In this document: piece by piece, positions 13,210 through 23,687 of the stretch
Layout of the letters: the number at the start of each line of letters is the position of its first letter
Numbering within the stretch: the first letter of the stretch is position 1
NCBI GenBank assembly: GCA_020912385.1
Contig: CP087218.1
Span: 1,550,001-1,614,000, forward strand
DNA from: Neofusicoccum parvum
Taxonomy: Eukaryota > Ascomycota > Dothideomycetes > Botryosphaeriales > Botryosphaeriaceae
Reading direction: 5' to 3'
Length of the DNA: 64,000 nt
Notes under the pieces: model-generated
Databases searched by the model: none
Seen by the model: only the letters and a program-made list of their open reading frames with translations
Told to the model about the DNA's origin: nothing
Position numbers and translations under genes: made by a program

Positions 13210-14545
13210 ATGCGTATCAGCCCGGGTTCCATGTTTTACTTCTCTTCCGAATCTGTACCTTTTTTGGGTCGGCATGGGATTGGCCATGGGCTGGCCAAGA
13301 TCTGTGTATAGCCAATTTTTTGGATCTCAAATAGATGGCGGGTTAGGTGAGACGGGGGTACGAAGCGGCATTTAGGTCGGGTAGCCTGGGGACTCAAGGG
13401 CAGGCCGGGAAAGGTAGAGGACGCATGGTACGAAGGAGCGGGCAGACAGGCGAGATAGATATAGGAGGCGAATCTGTATTGACTGCTATTTTTGATTCCG
13501 ACGAGGGAGATTGGTGGAGCGACTCATGGTTCCCTGCATGATGACAGGAACCGACAAACCGGGGGAAGCGAGACTGAGGTGGCCGTCGAGCGATCTCCTG
13601 GATGGGCAAGGTGACAGCTGCGTGTCTAATCGCCGGGCGACATCGAGGCAGGAACACGCGGCGTTGTGGAACGCGAAGTGGTCGGCGTGTGAGCACGAGA
13701 GGAGTGCGGGCAGACAGCCGCAGCCCCCGCCGCGGTGCTGCTTGGACAGCCGGGCAGAAAATAGCAACACCCTGACCACGGCGGCTTCTTCCCGCGACAC
13801 CCCTCGCCCTGGCTGCCGCCATTCCGCCATTCCGTCGGAGCCGTGCCGGCGGCCGTCGAGCGCAAAAGACATGACACGGGAAAAGCGGCAGGCGTAGGGC
13901 TGAGTGCTTGGCGCGTGTGCTTTGGGTCGGACGCCAGTGCGGAGGAGACAGAGCTGCGTGCGTTGCCTGTGTGCCGGGGCCCTTGCTCCCACCACGTCTC
14001 AGGCTTCGTCCTCGTCTTCTCCTCCGAACCACCTACAGTCTCTCGTTCTCCCGCTGCTGTCCTGCCGCGCAGCCCTCACCTGCATGCCCGCAGGCCTCCC
14101 ACTGTAGCCAACCACCTCCGAACGGAATCCTGTGCCGACCGCAACGACCGCCGCTCCGACTCCCGCGCATTGCACCGCAGCACGCTCTCCGCGCCATTCG
14201 CCCATTCGCACGTACCCCCGATCTCCCCGCGCGCGCCGCCCCGACCAGAGGATCGTGGGAGACGGACGGAAACACCAACGCGCGTGCCCGCGAAGCAAAA
14301 GCTTCCACCCTCGACCGTCCCCGCTACGAACGGACGAAAAGCTGCTGCGCGGCGCCCGCAAAACCCACCTACCCACCTGCCGCCGAACCCTCCCACATAG
14401 CAAACGCCGCAACCACCGCCCACGACGCACATTCGCCCACGCTCGTTACGACCAAATAAGACATCAATTCCGCGAGCGTCGAGCGGGGACGACAGAAGCA
14501 GGCCCGCGCGGGAGCAGCCTGCGCGCCGGCACCTTCCAGCCAAAG
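13210..14545. other. intergenic, synthetase to MID1
   Basis: 1.3 kb. The first 130 bp are the synthetase 3' end. From about 13,980 the sequence is C-rich and is probably the promoter and leader of MID1. A frame open from 14,132 is continuous with MID1, but it is Arg/Pro-rich and precedes the clear signal peptide, so it is read as untranslated. Confidence 0.45.
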
Positions 14546-16575
14546 ATGGCGTGCCCCAAACTCTCGCCCCTGCAGTCGCGGCTGGCGGCGTCGCTGACGG
14601 CCGTGGCGCTGCTGATCCTGATCTACCTGTCGCTGGGGCCGGCGAACCTGGCGTACGCGGCGGCGACGGAGGACCACAACCACGACCGGTTGGAGGGAGG
14701 GGCGTTCCTGGGCGCGGAGCTGGAGGCCGACGGGTACGAGCCCGAGTTCGTGGGCGTGAGCAGGGACATCATCGGCAGGCAGGACGGCGAGTCGTACATG
14801 CTGCTGTCGAACAACCAGCCCGGGACGAACAACGTCGAGGCTGGGAGCACGATGTACTACAGGTTTGATAATTCGTCGGTTTGGGGGAATTTGTCGGACG
14901 CGACGCCGGGGTTGCCGGAGATTGGGGAGAAGAAGTTGAAGTCGAGGGAGTGGGAGACGGAGTTGAGGAGGAGAGGGGTGGATGGGGAGGAGGAAGAGGA
15001 GGAGGAGTTCGAAGAGGTGGTGGATGGGAAAGTGGTGTTGAGGAAAAGGCAGAGTACGGGGACGAGGCAGGTGTATGTGTCGATGAATACGTGCACCCAG
15101 CCCAGCACCAATGCCACGACGACAGATGAGGCGCCACCGCAGTTGACGCTGTACATCTCGACGACGGACAGCAACAAGTCACCTGGACCCGACAGCGGCA
15201 GTAACCAGCAGAGCACTCACGTGCTGACCGGCGGCTTCGTGAGTGCTACGGTCAACGCGTCGTCAAACGTCTACATCGGTGTCGCCGCTCCATCGCCTCT
15301 TCCGGATGGCTACTCCGGACAGTGGCAGTACGAAGTTGCGGTGTCGATAGATGCGTCCTACCACCAGTACAACTATCGCGATCCCACGGACACATTCGTC
15401 TTCCTCGTCGACAGCGATACCACGTCAGCGCTGTTCGTCACGGATAACTTGACCTCGTCCGATCCGGGCGACGAAGATTGGGAGCGCTGGATGAAGGCTG
15501 GCAATCCGTTCCAATTGTTCGCCTACAGCTATAATTTCACCGCCATCAAAGGCGTGGAGCGGTCGTACTGCGGCCTGGAACGCCTGTGGAATGAGCAGCC
15601 GACGGCCCAAACCAGCGGTATGACGACGAGAGGGTTGGGGAACAAGCCCAAGGAGCAGTTTTATGTCGAGGGCTTGAACGGAAGCACGCCGTATCATGCC
15701 TTTCCGGTCATGTATGGCAACTCGACGGCGGCGGGCGCCAATGTTGTTGGCGGCGGTGGACAGGTCTGGTCGCCGGTCAACTTCACAACGAAAGCTGGTG
15801 AGCATTTCTATTCTGTTCTCGAAGGGAGGTTACAGGACGTCTACGCTAACCCTCCCTCCCAGACGGCAACTGCCAAGTCATCTTCAACATGACCTTCTGC
15901 TCCGAAGTCGCCTACGCGGTGCCATCGAACCCCAACCGCTACAACCGCTCCTCACTCACGACGCTCTACGACGAATACGCCAGCGATCTGTACCAAAACT
16001 TCAACTACTCGCTCCAGCAGATCCCATGCAACACGACCAACACGGCGCAGTACTCACTCGCCAAGACCTGCGACGACTGCGCGCACGACTACAAGAACTG
16101 GCTGTGCGCCGTCACCATCCCGCGCTGCGAGGATTTCTCGGCGCCGGACGGCTGGCTGCAGCCGCGCAACATCGCGCAGACGTTCATCAACGGCACCAAC
16201 CTGACGGACACGGCGTACGGGCGCGACCCGAACAGCAACTCGTCGCTGTACGACCGGCTGTACGCCAACAGCAGCCGCAACACGATGATCGACGAGAAGA
16301 TCATGCCCGGCCCGTACAAGGAGGTCCTGCCGTGCGAGGACCTCTGCTACTCGCTCATCCAGAGCTGCCCGGCCAGCTTCGGGTTCGCGTGCCCCGTCAT
16401 GGGCAAGGGGCTGGAGCGCAGCTACGGGAATCGCCTGGGGAACGGGAACGGCAATGTCACGTGCAGCTACCTGGGCGCGGTTTACTACGTCAATGCCGGG
16501 GCGAGGTTGGGGATGGGGGTCGTGTGGAGAGCGGTGCTGGGGGCGGTGGGGATGGCGTTGTGGGTGTGGTTGTAG
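14546..16575 (+). CDS. MID1: Mid1 stretch-activated calcium channel subunit
   Basis: The regulatory partner of the Cch1 plasma-membrane calcium channel, needed for Ca2+ entry under cell-wall or mating stress. Two exons, 14546-15797 and 15863-16575 (65-bp GT-AG intron), give 654 residues. A hydrophobic signal-anchor lies at residues 10-40 (LTAVALLILIYLSL). A large extracellular region follows with many N-glycosylation sequons, and an acidic Glu-rich stretch near residue 150. The C-terminal third is cysteine-rich with the family pattern (TCDDCAHDYKNWLCAV, IPRCEDF, PCEDLCYSLIQSCP). The final 20 residues are hydrophobic. The start was chosen because it lies just before the signal anchor. Confidence 0.92.
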
Positions 16576-18948
16576 AGAGGAGATGGGGACGCGGTGATGT
16601 GGTTGGGTGGCAGCTTTTTCTATTTCGAATGGAGTTGGTGGGAAGAGGATTGGGCGGCGTTGCTTGTTTTCTTGTCGGTGCTTTTGGGGAGCTGCTTGGG
16701 TAATTGATGCAGACTTAACGCGGCTCCAGCCCTGCAGCCGTGTGGATGTAGCGCGCTGCACCTCGTGCAGCTGGTCCACCTGCACGGGGTTGGCGTCGGT
16801 CATGAGGTCGGCTTCCTCGAGGAGGAGGGTAATGCAAGCGGGCGGTATAAAAGACGCTTCCAACACCTCTTCCTCTCTTCGCTGTGCTCGCGGACCACGG
16901 CCCCACATCCGGGTCCAGGGCTCAGTGCCGGTGCCAGTTGCTTCCTTCACACAGAATCACTGGCGTTCTTGCGCGCCCGCCCGTCCTAGCCGCTAAAGCC
17001 CACACTCCCCCAGACCACGTCACTCAAACCGGACACCAGCGTTCGGGCATCTGCTGGAAACGATGCGGCGTAGCTTCTTGGTCTGAAGCTGCTGTCCACC
17101 ATCAAGCGCGGTTTCCGCTGCTGGACCGCGGCGGCAAGGGCAAATACTGGACATCATCGCAGGGGTCGTCTGGCTGACCCACGTGGTGCTTCGGCGCTGT
17201 GTTTCCTGCGGGCCGCGGGAGTAGGTGGTTATGTTAGGTGAGCGACGAGGGGCAGTCGACCGCGCTTGCGGTGCTGGAATGGTGTTCCTTTCCGTTCGCC
17301 GTACGATGTAAGAAAGCGCCAGGTATTGATAGGGGTGTCAGGAGGTAGCTTGGGTGGAGGGTCAACTGGCCGGTGCGTGGCACGGGACCGTGGTGCTGCA
17401 TTATCGGGCAGACGTCGAACAGCTGCTTGATGTCTGTAGATATGGTGGAGGCCTTCAACCTGCGGATAACCCTTGAAGAGTGAATTTTGCCTGTGCTTTC
17501 TCCTTCATTTAGCTACTAGCGAAAGGAACTCAATGGTCACTCTCTTGACTAACAAGCATGGACAACGGTTGGAATTCTTCTTCTGAGTATCAAATGGACG
17601 CTGTCGACTTTGCGTAGTTGGGGTATGTGACGAAACCTAGCATTGTAAATGATCCATTGTTTTCTCCCCATTGCGGAGCTTCTCAAGACTATTGTGCTAT
17701 TGCGTGATGTGCCTCTGAAGAAACGCTCTGCAGCCTCAAGCTCTCAATTTTCTAATCATCATTTGGGCCTAACACTGTTTGTAATATCACACCAGTGCAC
17801 AGCCTGCCTTCCACTTAATTAAAACTAAAAAGGGCTAGTTAGAAGAGGAGCATAGGAGAAGCGGTCTTCGGTGATAACTGGTTTAAAATAATGGTTGGGT
17901 CATTGCGCTTCAAGAAAGATTTAATGGGGTCTTCAAATGGGAGCAAGCCACAAGAAGGTGTGCTGATATTTGAATGATGTGAAACTCAATGCCTGCTATA
18001 TGTTTCCATATCCTATCACCGTATTCCTGAAGCTGTCGTTCCTAACACCACATATCTCGGCACGCTCCGCCACGCCATCGGAACCTGTGACGCAAGAAAA
18101 CAGTTGCAACCGGGGAAAGGATTGAACACAGAAGTGGATGTGGAATTCGGTATTGAAGCAAACGCAGAGAACGGTGATGTCCTATTCATCCTGCACGCTC
18201 ACGGAGGCTGCAAGTGGACCCGCCAACGCCGATACCTTCACGCAATATCATATTTCTTTCAACCACACATTTCTGTCCCAGTGTGAGTATGACCGCATCA
18301 CCACAGACAAAGCACGCACATCACGTAAAAAAAGCTCCCAAAAACACTCATATTGCCCAATAAAGGCTCATTCAATTATCCATTCGTTCATTCAATCTCA
18401 TTCCTATCCGCCCTCTATTTCTTCCCTCGCCACCTCCAACTACACCCCACCATCCTTTTCGCCAGTCCTCTCCTTTATCCGCAGCAGCAAATGTCTTGAT
18501 GTCGTCGTTTCTGCAAATTAATCCAGTTTTTTCTGCTTGTCCCATGATTGTACCAGTAGTACTGGTGCTGTAAAAGTTCCCGCCAATTTTCGCCGTTTTC
18601 CCGCCAATTCGCTGTGCCTTTGGATGCCGAAGGAATGAAAAAAGAGGAAAACTTAAAAGCCCCCAGAAAGAGAAAGAGAGAGGAAAAAGGTAGAACGCCT
18701 TGAGCACCTTGAGCACCTTGCCTGCGTCTGGATGCTGGATGACGACGATGATGGAGATCGAAGAGAGCAGTAGCAGTAAGCCGAATGAGGAAAAAAAAAG
18801 TAAAAAGGAAAAGCCAGAAAAAAGGTCCGGAAGAGGAGAAGGAAAGACGAGCCAGATATCCCACCACCCATCCACCAAGTTCATTAAAAAGCCTTCCTCC
18901 AGGCTTAGGTTGAGTACCATCAACGAGCCTTCCTGTCTCCTTATCCCC
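16576..18948. other. long convergent intergenic region
   Basis: 2.4 kb between converging genes. The part from about 17,450 to 18,700 is clearly AT-richer than the surroundings and has no open frame with protein-like features. It may be decayed sequence, but no element can be named. The right end will include the 3' UTR of the SR-rich gene. Confidence 0.4.
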
Positions 18949-21065
18949 TTAGAACGCAGCCCCACCCAGCTCCCCCTCCCCGTTCAGGCTTCTCAAATGC
19001 TCATCCGCCAACTCGGCCCGCAACGCCATCGTCTCACCCTCCCTCTCTAGGCGCTCCCACTCGCGCTTGCCCCTGCGGCCCGCAGCCTCCTTCTCGGCGA
19101 TGGCCTCGCGCAAGCGGCGCGACTCATCCTCGAGCTTCTGCAGGCGGCTGGTGTCGACGATGTCCTTCTGGCGGATGCCGCCGGGCACGATTGTCGGCAG
19201 ATCCGCGAGATGCTGCGCGACAGCCAGGTTGGTGACATTGAGGCTGGCTGTGCCGGCCGGACCGGTGGGGATGGGAGGGCCGGTGGGCGTGCCTGGGTTG
19301 ACTGCGGCCGCGGCTGCTGCGGGGCCGGTGGGAGGGATGGCGGCGGCGTTGTTGAAGCGCTGGGTGCGTGGATAAGTCGTGGATGTGCTGTTTGACGAGC
19401 CGCGGAAGGCGGGTGGGCCGCCGCGAGGACCCGACGGGGGACCGCCGTAGCCAACTGGGCCTGGGCCGCCGCCACGGGGACCCCAGGCGCCGGAGCCGCG
19501 ACGCGGTCCTAGAGGCGGAGCACCGCCAGGACTCTCGTAGGGCTGGAAGTCGCGACCGGGACCTCCGCCGAAGCCGCCTCGACCGCCGCCGCGAGGGCGG
19601 GATGGAGCTGAGAGGAGGGGGTTGCCGGGCCGGGTGTGTGCGGACATGGGAATGTTGGATGCGGGGCCCGAAGGAGGTGACATCGCGGGATATGTGAAGT
19701 TGCGGTTGGTTGTTGCGGCTGGACCAGTGGGGGGAGCACGAGCGAAGGTTGCATCACCATTGCGAGGACCGGTGGGGGGAACAGGAGCAGGCGTAGCGGG
19801 ACTGCCATTAGGGAACGGCTCACGTTCGCGGATAGGGACAGGCGGGTCGCGGCGAGGCGGCGATGCAGCACGCACTGGCTCAATTGAGCGTGCGCGGTAG
19901 GGAGAACGTGGACGTGGGGAGAAGTGTTCGGCCGGAGGGCGTTCTTCAGGAACCAGACCAAGCCTGCTGGGGTGTACGGGTGGAGAGGAGCGGCGTGAGG
20001 ATGCGACAGACTCACGACCAGACTTCACACCAGAATCGTACGCAGCAGTCCTGGGCGGTGACGGCGAGCGGCGCCTCCATGAATCGACGGGATAGGGATC
20101 AACTCTTTCTTCGCGACGGAGAGGTGAGCGAGAACGGGGCCGATAGCTGCGATCACGAGGTGGCGAGTACGCGCGACGAGGAGGGCTAGATAAAGTTACC
20201 ACGGTGTACACGCAGCAGAGAGAATTGCAGAAATTGGACAAACCTGTAAGCTCTGGGCCTGGACTCCTCATACCGGGCGGCTCTCGGCGGCGGCGACGCA
20301 AGCCTCTCCCTCTTGGCCGGAGGGGGTGAGCGACCATGACTGCCGACGGGCGACACATCTCTGCTCCTCTTCAACGGCGGCGGCGACCTATCCCTCACGG
20401 GACGGGGTGAGCGCCTGTCGTATCCGTTGTCCGCATAGTCGCGCACCGGCGAGCGCGCGCGAGTGTCCCGCCTGTAGTCTTCACGGCGAGGTGAGAAGTC
20501 CCGTCTCGGCGGCGAGTAATCGCGCCTCGGAGAGTAGGCCCGGCGCGGAGGCGAGTAGTCGCGTCGCGGAGGAGAGTAGTCACGCCTGGGCGAATAGTCT
20601 CGCCTGGGCGAGTAGTCCCGGCGAGGCGGCGACCTCGGACGGGCCCTCCAAGTATCACTTTCGGGCCTGATGTATCCTCCGCGAGGGCTGCGCGACCTGC
20701 GACGGTATGCGGGCGATCGGCTTCGCGGGCGCGGGGCTCTGCTGGACGAAGGCACGTACGAATCGGCTGGAGGAGGCCGGCGTGGCGGGGAGCGCGTGGA
20801 ACGATAGCTGTCGCGCGGCGGCGGAGATCTCGCAGGACGGTAGGTTGAGGCGGCGGGCGGTGCGTAGCGCTCGCCACCAGGCCTGTAGGACTGCATGTCA
20901 GCTGTGGTATCTTGCGGGAGCGTGTGCGGGCGTGGACGGTGTTGGCGTTGGCCCAAGCTGGCGCGCGAGCAAGGTGCCGCAAATGTCGATGCTGCGGATT
21001 TGCAGGGCCAGGAAAGGCGGAATTCGCATCACCCACCTTCGATCCCGGTCACGGTCGCGATCCAT
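18949..21065 (-). CDS. SR-rich (arginine/serine repeat) putative RNA-processing protein
   Basis: Minus strand, three exons: 21065-21037, 20882-20244 and 20185-18949, giving 634 residues. Exon 1 is MDRDRDRDR and joins through a GTGGGT donor to an acceptor at 20883. A shorter form could start at an ATG at 20896, so the N-terminus is uncertain. Residues up to about 230 are an RS-type region with a run of RRDYSP units. The centre is Gly/Arg/Pro-rich with several PPTGP motifs. The last about 90 residues form a charged, predicted helical or coiled segment (LQKLEDESRRLREAIAEKEA) that looks like the conserved core. No RRM is seen. Composition suggests a nuclear role in splicing or mRNA processing; this is inference. 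The upstream minus-strand neighbour is the splicing factor Cus1. Confidence 0.8.
20516..20640 (-). repeat. tandem RRDYSP-coding repeat
   Basis: About six imperfect 18-24-bp units encode (P)RRDYSP, RRAYSP and RRDFSP in the SR-rich protein. Unit length varies by one proline codon, which keeps the frame. Confidence 0.8.
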
Positions 21066-21861
21066 GGCGATGACGTGTCTGGGCCTGTGTGTCGAGCGTC
21101 GAGTCGGCGGCGTCGCGTCGAAGTGGTTGGTCAGTCTGAAGCGCCAGCGATGGTCGAGAGAAAACTAACGAGAAAGGAGCTTGTCCAGCAAGCAGTCACG
21201 TGACCAGGCGTCATCGCGACCGGTGCTTCGGCCGCCGGAGCCTCAGCCTCGTCGCTGCGAGCTTACACGCATCTTTCCGTTGCAGCCAGGCGGATGCGCC
21301 CTCGAGGCTTGGTGTGCGCCCGCCCGCGCGGCCTCGCTCATGTGAGGCGGCGTCAGGCCCTTGTTGTTCCGGCACGTCCAATTGATGCCGCTGCGTCTCT
21401 GGGCCGCATCGTGTGAAATCTGGTTGGTCCTTCGTTCGGTACTGCAGCCGCCGACTTTGCTCTGCCTTCGCCTAGATCACATCAGTAAGCAACACCCCAA
21501 AGTTGCTGCCCGGACGCTGTCTCGTCACTCAAATCCCAAATCCCACTCGGAGGCGCACCTCTCGACATCATCACGTCTTGTATGCCCAGCGAGGCATCGC
21601 GGCAGTCGACTTCGGAATCCCAGGCAGAATTTTTGCAAGCATTGTTCTTATGGTACTCCTCCCTGACCCCGGAAACCCAGCCAATCCAGCAACGCCCGCC
21701 GGCTATGGAAGCTTTCCCTTATGCATGTCCTGAATCCCACTGCAACTGGTATCTTGACGACCCACCAATCATTACCCCCATTCTGTCATCTGCCCCCGGT
21801 TTCTGCTTTTTTCATATTTGCCCGTCATCTTATTTTTGTTTTTACAGTCCACACCAGGAGG
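21066..21861. other. intergenic between two minus-strand genes
   Basis: About 800 bp between the Cus1 stop and the SR-rich start. It should hold the Cus1 3' end and the promoter of the SR-rich gene. No coding sequence was recognised. Confidence 0.45.
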
Positions 21862-23687
21862 CTAGCGCCTGCCGCGGCGCTCTTGGTCCTTCTTGAGCCT
21901 CTTGGCGCTTTCCTCGGCGATCATGGAGCTGAGATCCTCTTGGTAGGTGGAGCCCCAACTACCCTGCTGCTCGGCCTGGCGCTGAGTCTCGTATTGTCTC
22001 TTGACCTCGTCCTTGCTCAACTTGTCGTCCCTCTCCAGAGCGTCCACATCGACACTGACATCGAGGTCGCCTGCCTTCCTCTTTCTCTTACCGTTATCCT
22101 CCTGTCCAAGAACGGGAAGGTTTTGCTGCTGGGCCGACTTAAGGTCGTAGGCTTTCTCACCGCCGAAGAAGCCCGAGGACCTAATGTTCTGCTCCGGCAA
22201 TACAGTGTAAGCCGAGCGCGGCTGCGCCGGTTCCTCGGTCTCGGTACCACGGCGCTGCTTGCGTAATGTAAAGTCTCCTCCGACGCTCTCTGCACCACCA
22301 TACTCGGACGGGATAGTGGAAGCCATGCCACCAGGAGTCACAAGACCGCTGGTGTCCATGCCGCCAATGTCCGACTCTTCGTCCTCGTCTTCCTCCTCCT
22401 CCTCGCTTTCCTCCTCTTCCTCGGACTCCTCTTCGGGCTCCTGGAGCTCACCCCATAGTGTCTTCTCAACGGGCTCGCCTTGAGGTTCGGATTGGTTTGG
22501 CTGAACAACGCCAAACACATCGCCTCCGAAGAGCGGCCTGTTGTATTCATCCACAGGCGGCTTGCCATATCCACCGGGGTGGAAGCCCCACTGACCACCA
22601 GGAGGCGGCGGAGCATTCAGACCAGGGATCTTGAGAGCAGGGTACGAGGGAGGTGGACCAAAGCGCTGCATGTTGATCAGCCAGGGCGGAGGAGCACCAG
22701 GCGGAATGTTCAAAGCTTCTTTCAGCTCCTCACTAAGCTCACCGGGACGCAGGTGCCTCAAGTTGGTCTCGTACTCCTTGCCCTCGTAGTAGACCTCGCC
22801 GTACCTAGTCAGCTCCGGCTTCGTCTGGAACCTGAAGAAAGCCTCGTAAAGCTTCTGGTAGTCAATGTCAAGCTTGTTGATCTTGCCCTGTACGCGTTCC
22901 CTCTGCTTCTGCTTCAGCGTCTGTTGATCCTGCTTCTCAAGGACTGCATCCCTCATCTCGGCAATACCAGTCTCCTGAATGAACTTGGGAAGGGCGAACG
23001 GCGGCTTTTCGATACCCCGCTTCGATGACAGGTACTCGCGCTTGAGCGACCAGTGGCTCGGTACAGGGACAACGTTGCGGTGAGACTTGATGGCGACGAG
23101 TAGACGAGGGTCGGGCGAAGAGACATCCGTCCATTCGACGAGCTCAGGCTTTCTGACGAGTGCCTTCAGCTCTGCTACCGACAGCTTGTTCTGCTCCTTC
23201 TTCTTCTTTTTAGACAACGGTTTTGGTTCATCTTCCTCTGGAATATCATCATCGTCGCCGAGGATCTCAGGCTTATCCAGGGCCATCTGATTGTTCTCGT
23301 CCTTATCAGTCGCTTGAAATTTGTCGAGGATGGACTTGTACTGGTCGAGGAGCGGGTCGGCGGTATCGAAGTCTTCTCCGACGAGGGTACCAGATCCGGA
23401 GGAATTCGTGTCGCCATCAGCGGTCGTGTCGCCAGCGGTGGCAAGCTGGGTGTCGCTGTCGGTCGTGGTTTTGCTCTCGGGCTCGGGTTCGGCGTGCGGC
23501 ACAAGACTAGAGTCATTGTTGGGCTGCTCAGAAACGTCTCTGGAAGACACAGCCTTGTGTAGTTAGTCAGAGCCAGCCGTGTGAAGAAAGGCGCGATGCA
23601 AGGATAGCTCACCTCGACCTTCTCCTTCTTCGCCTTTGCGCGACGCCACGCGTTCTTGGACGCCGCCTTCTTCGCGCCGCCCGACAT
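21862..23687 (-). CDS. CUS1: splicing factor 3b subunit 2 (Cus1 / SAP145)
   Basis: A component of the SF3b part of U2 snRNP that helps fix U2 on the branch site. Minus strand, exon 1 at 23687-23613 and exon 2 at 23553-21862, 588 residues. The intron is 59 bp with a CTAAC branch a few bases before the ACAAG acceptor. Exon 1 is short and very basic (NAWRRAKAKKEK). An acidic low-complexity stretch and a Lys run follow. The DUF382 core begins with LVEWTDVSSPDPRLL and continues with VPVPSHWSLKREYLSSKRG. Next is the PSP proline-rich domain (LRHLRPGELSEELKEAL, then PPPWLINMQRFGPPP). A Glu/Asp run and a basic C-terminus (KRLKKDQERRGRR) close the protein. Order and length fit the family. Confidence 0.95.

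Noticed and set aside
14132..14545. In-frame N-terminal extension of MID1
   Set aside because: It would place a long basic, Pro-rich stretch before a clear signal anchor. The extension is C-rich leader sequence.
20186..20956. Start of the SR-rich protein at the ATG at 20896
   Set aside because: Kept only as an alternative. An upstream exon (MDRDRDRDR) with a GTGGGT donor joins in frame to an acceptor at 20,883 and gives a more natural RD/RS start.
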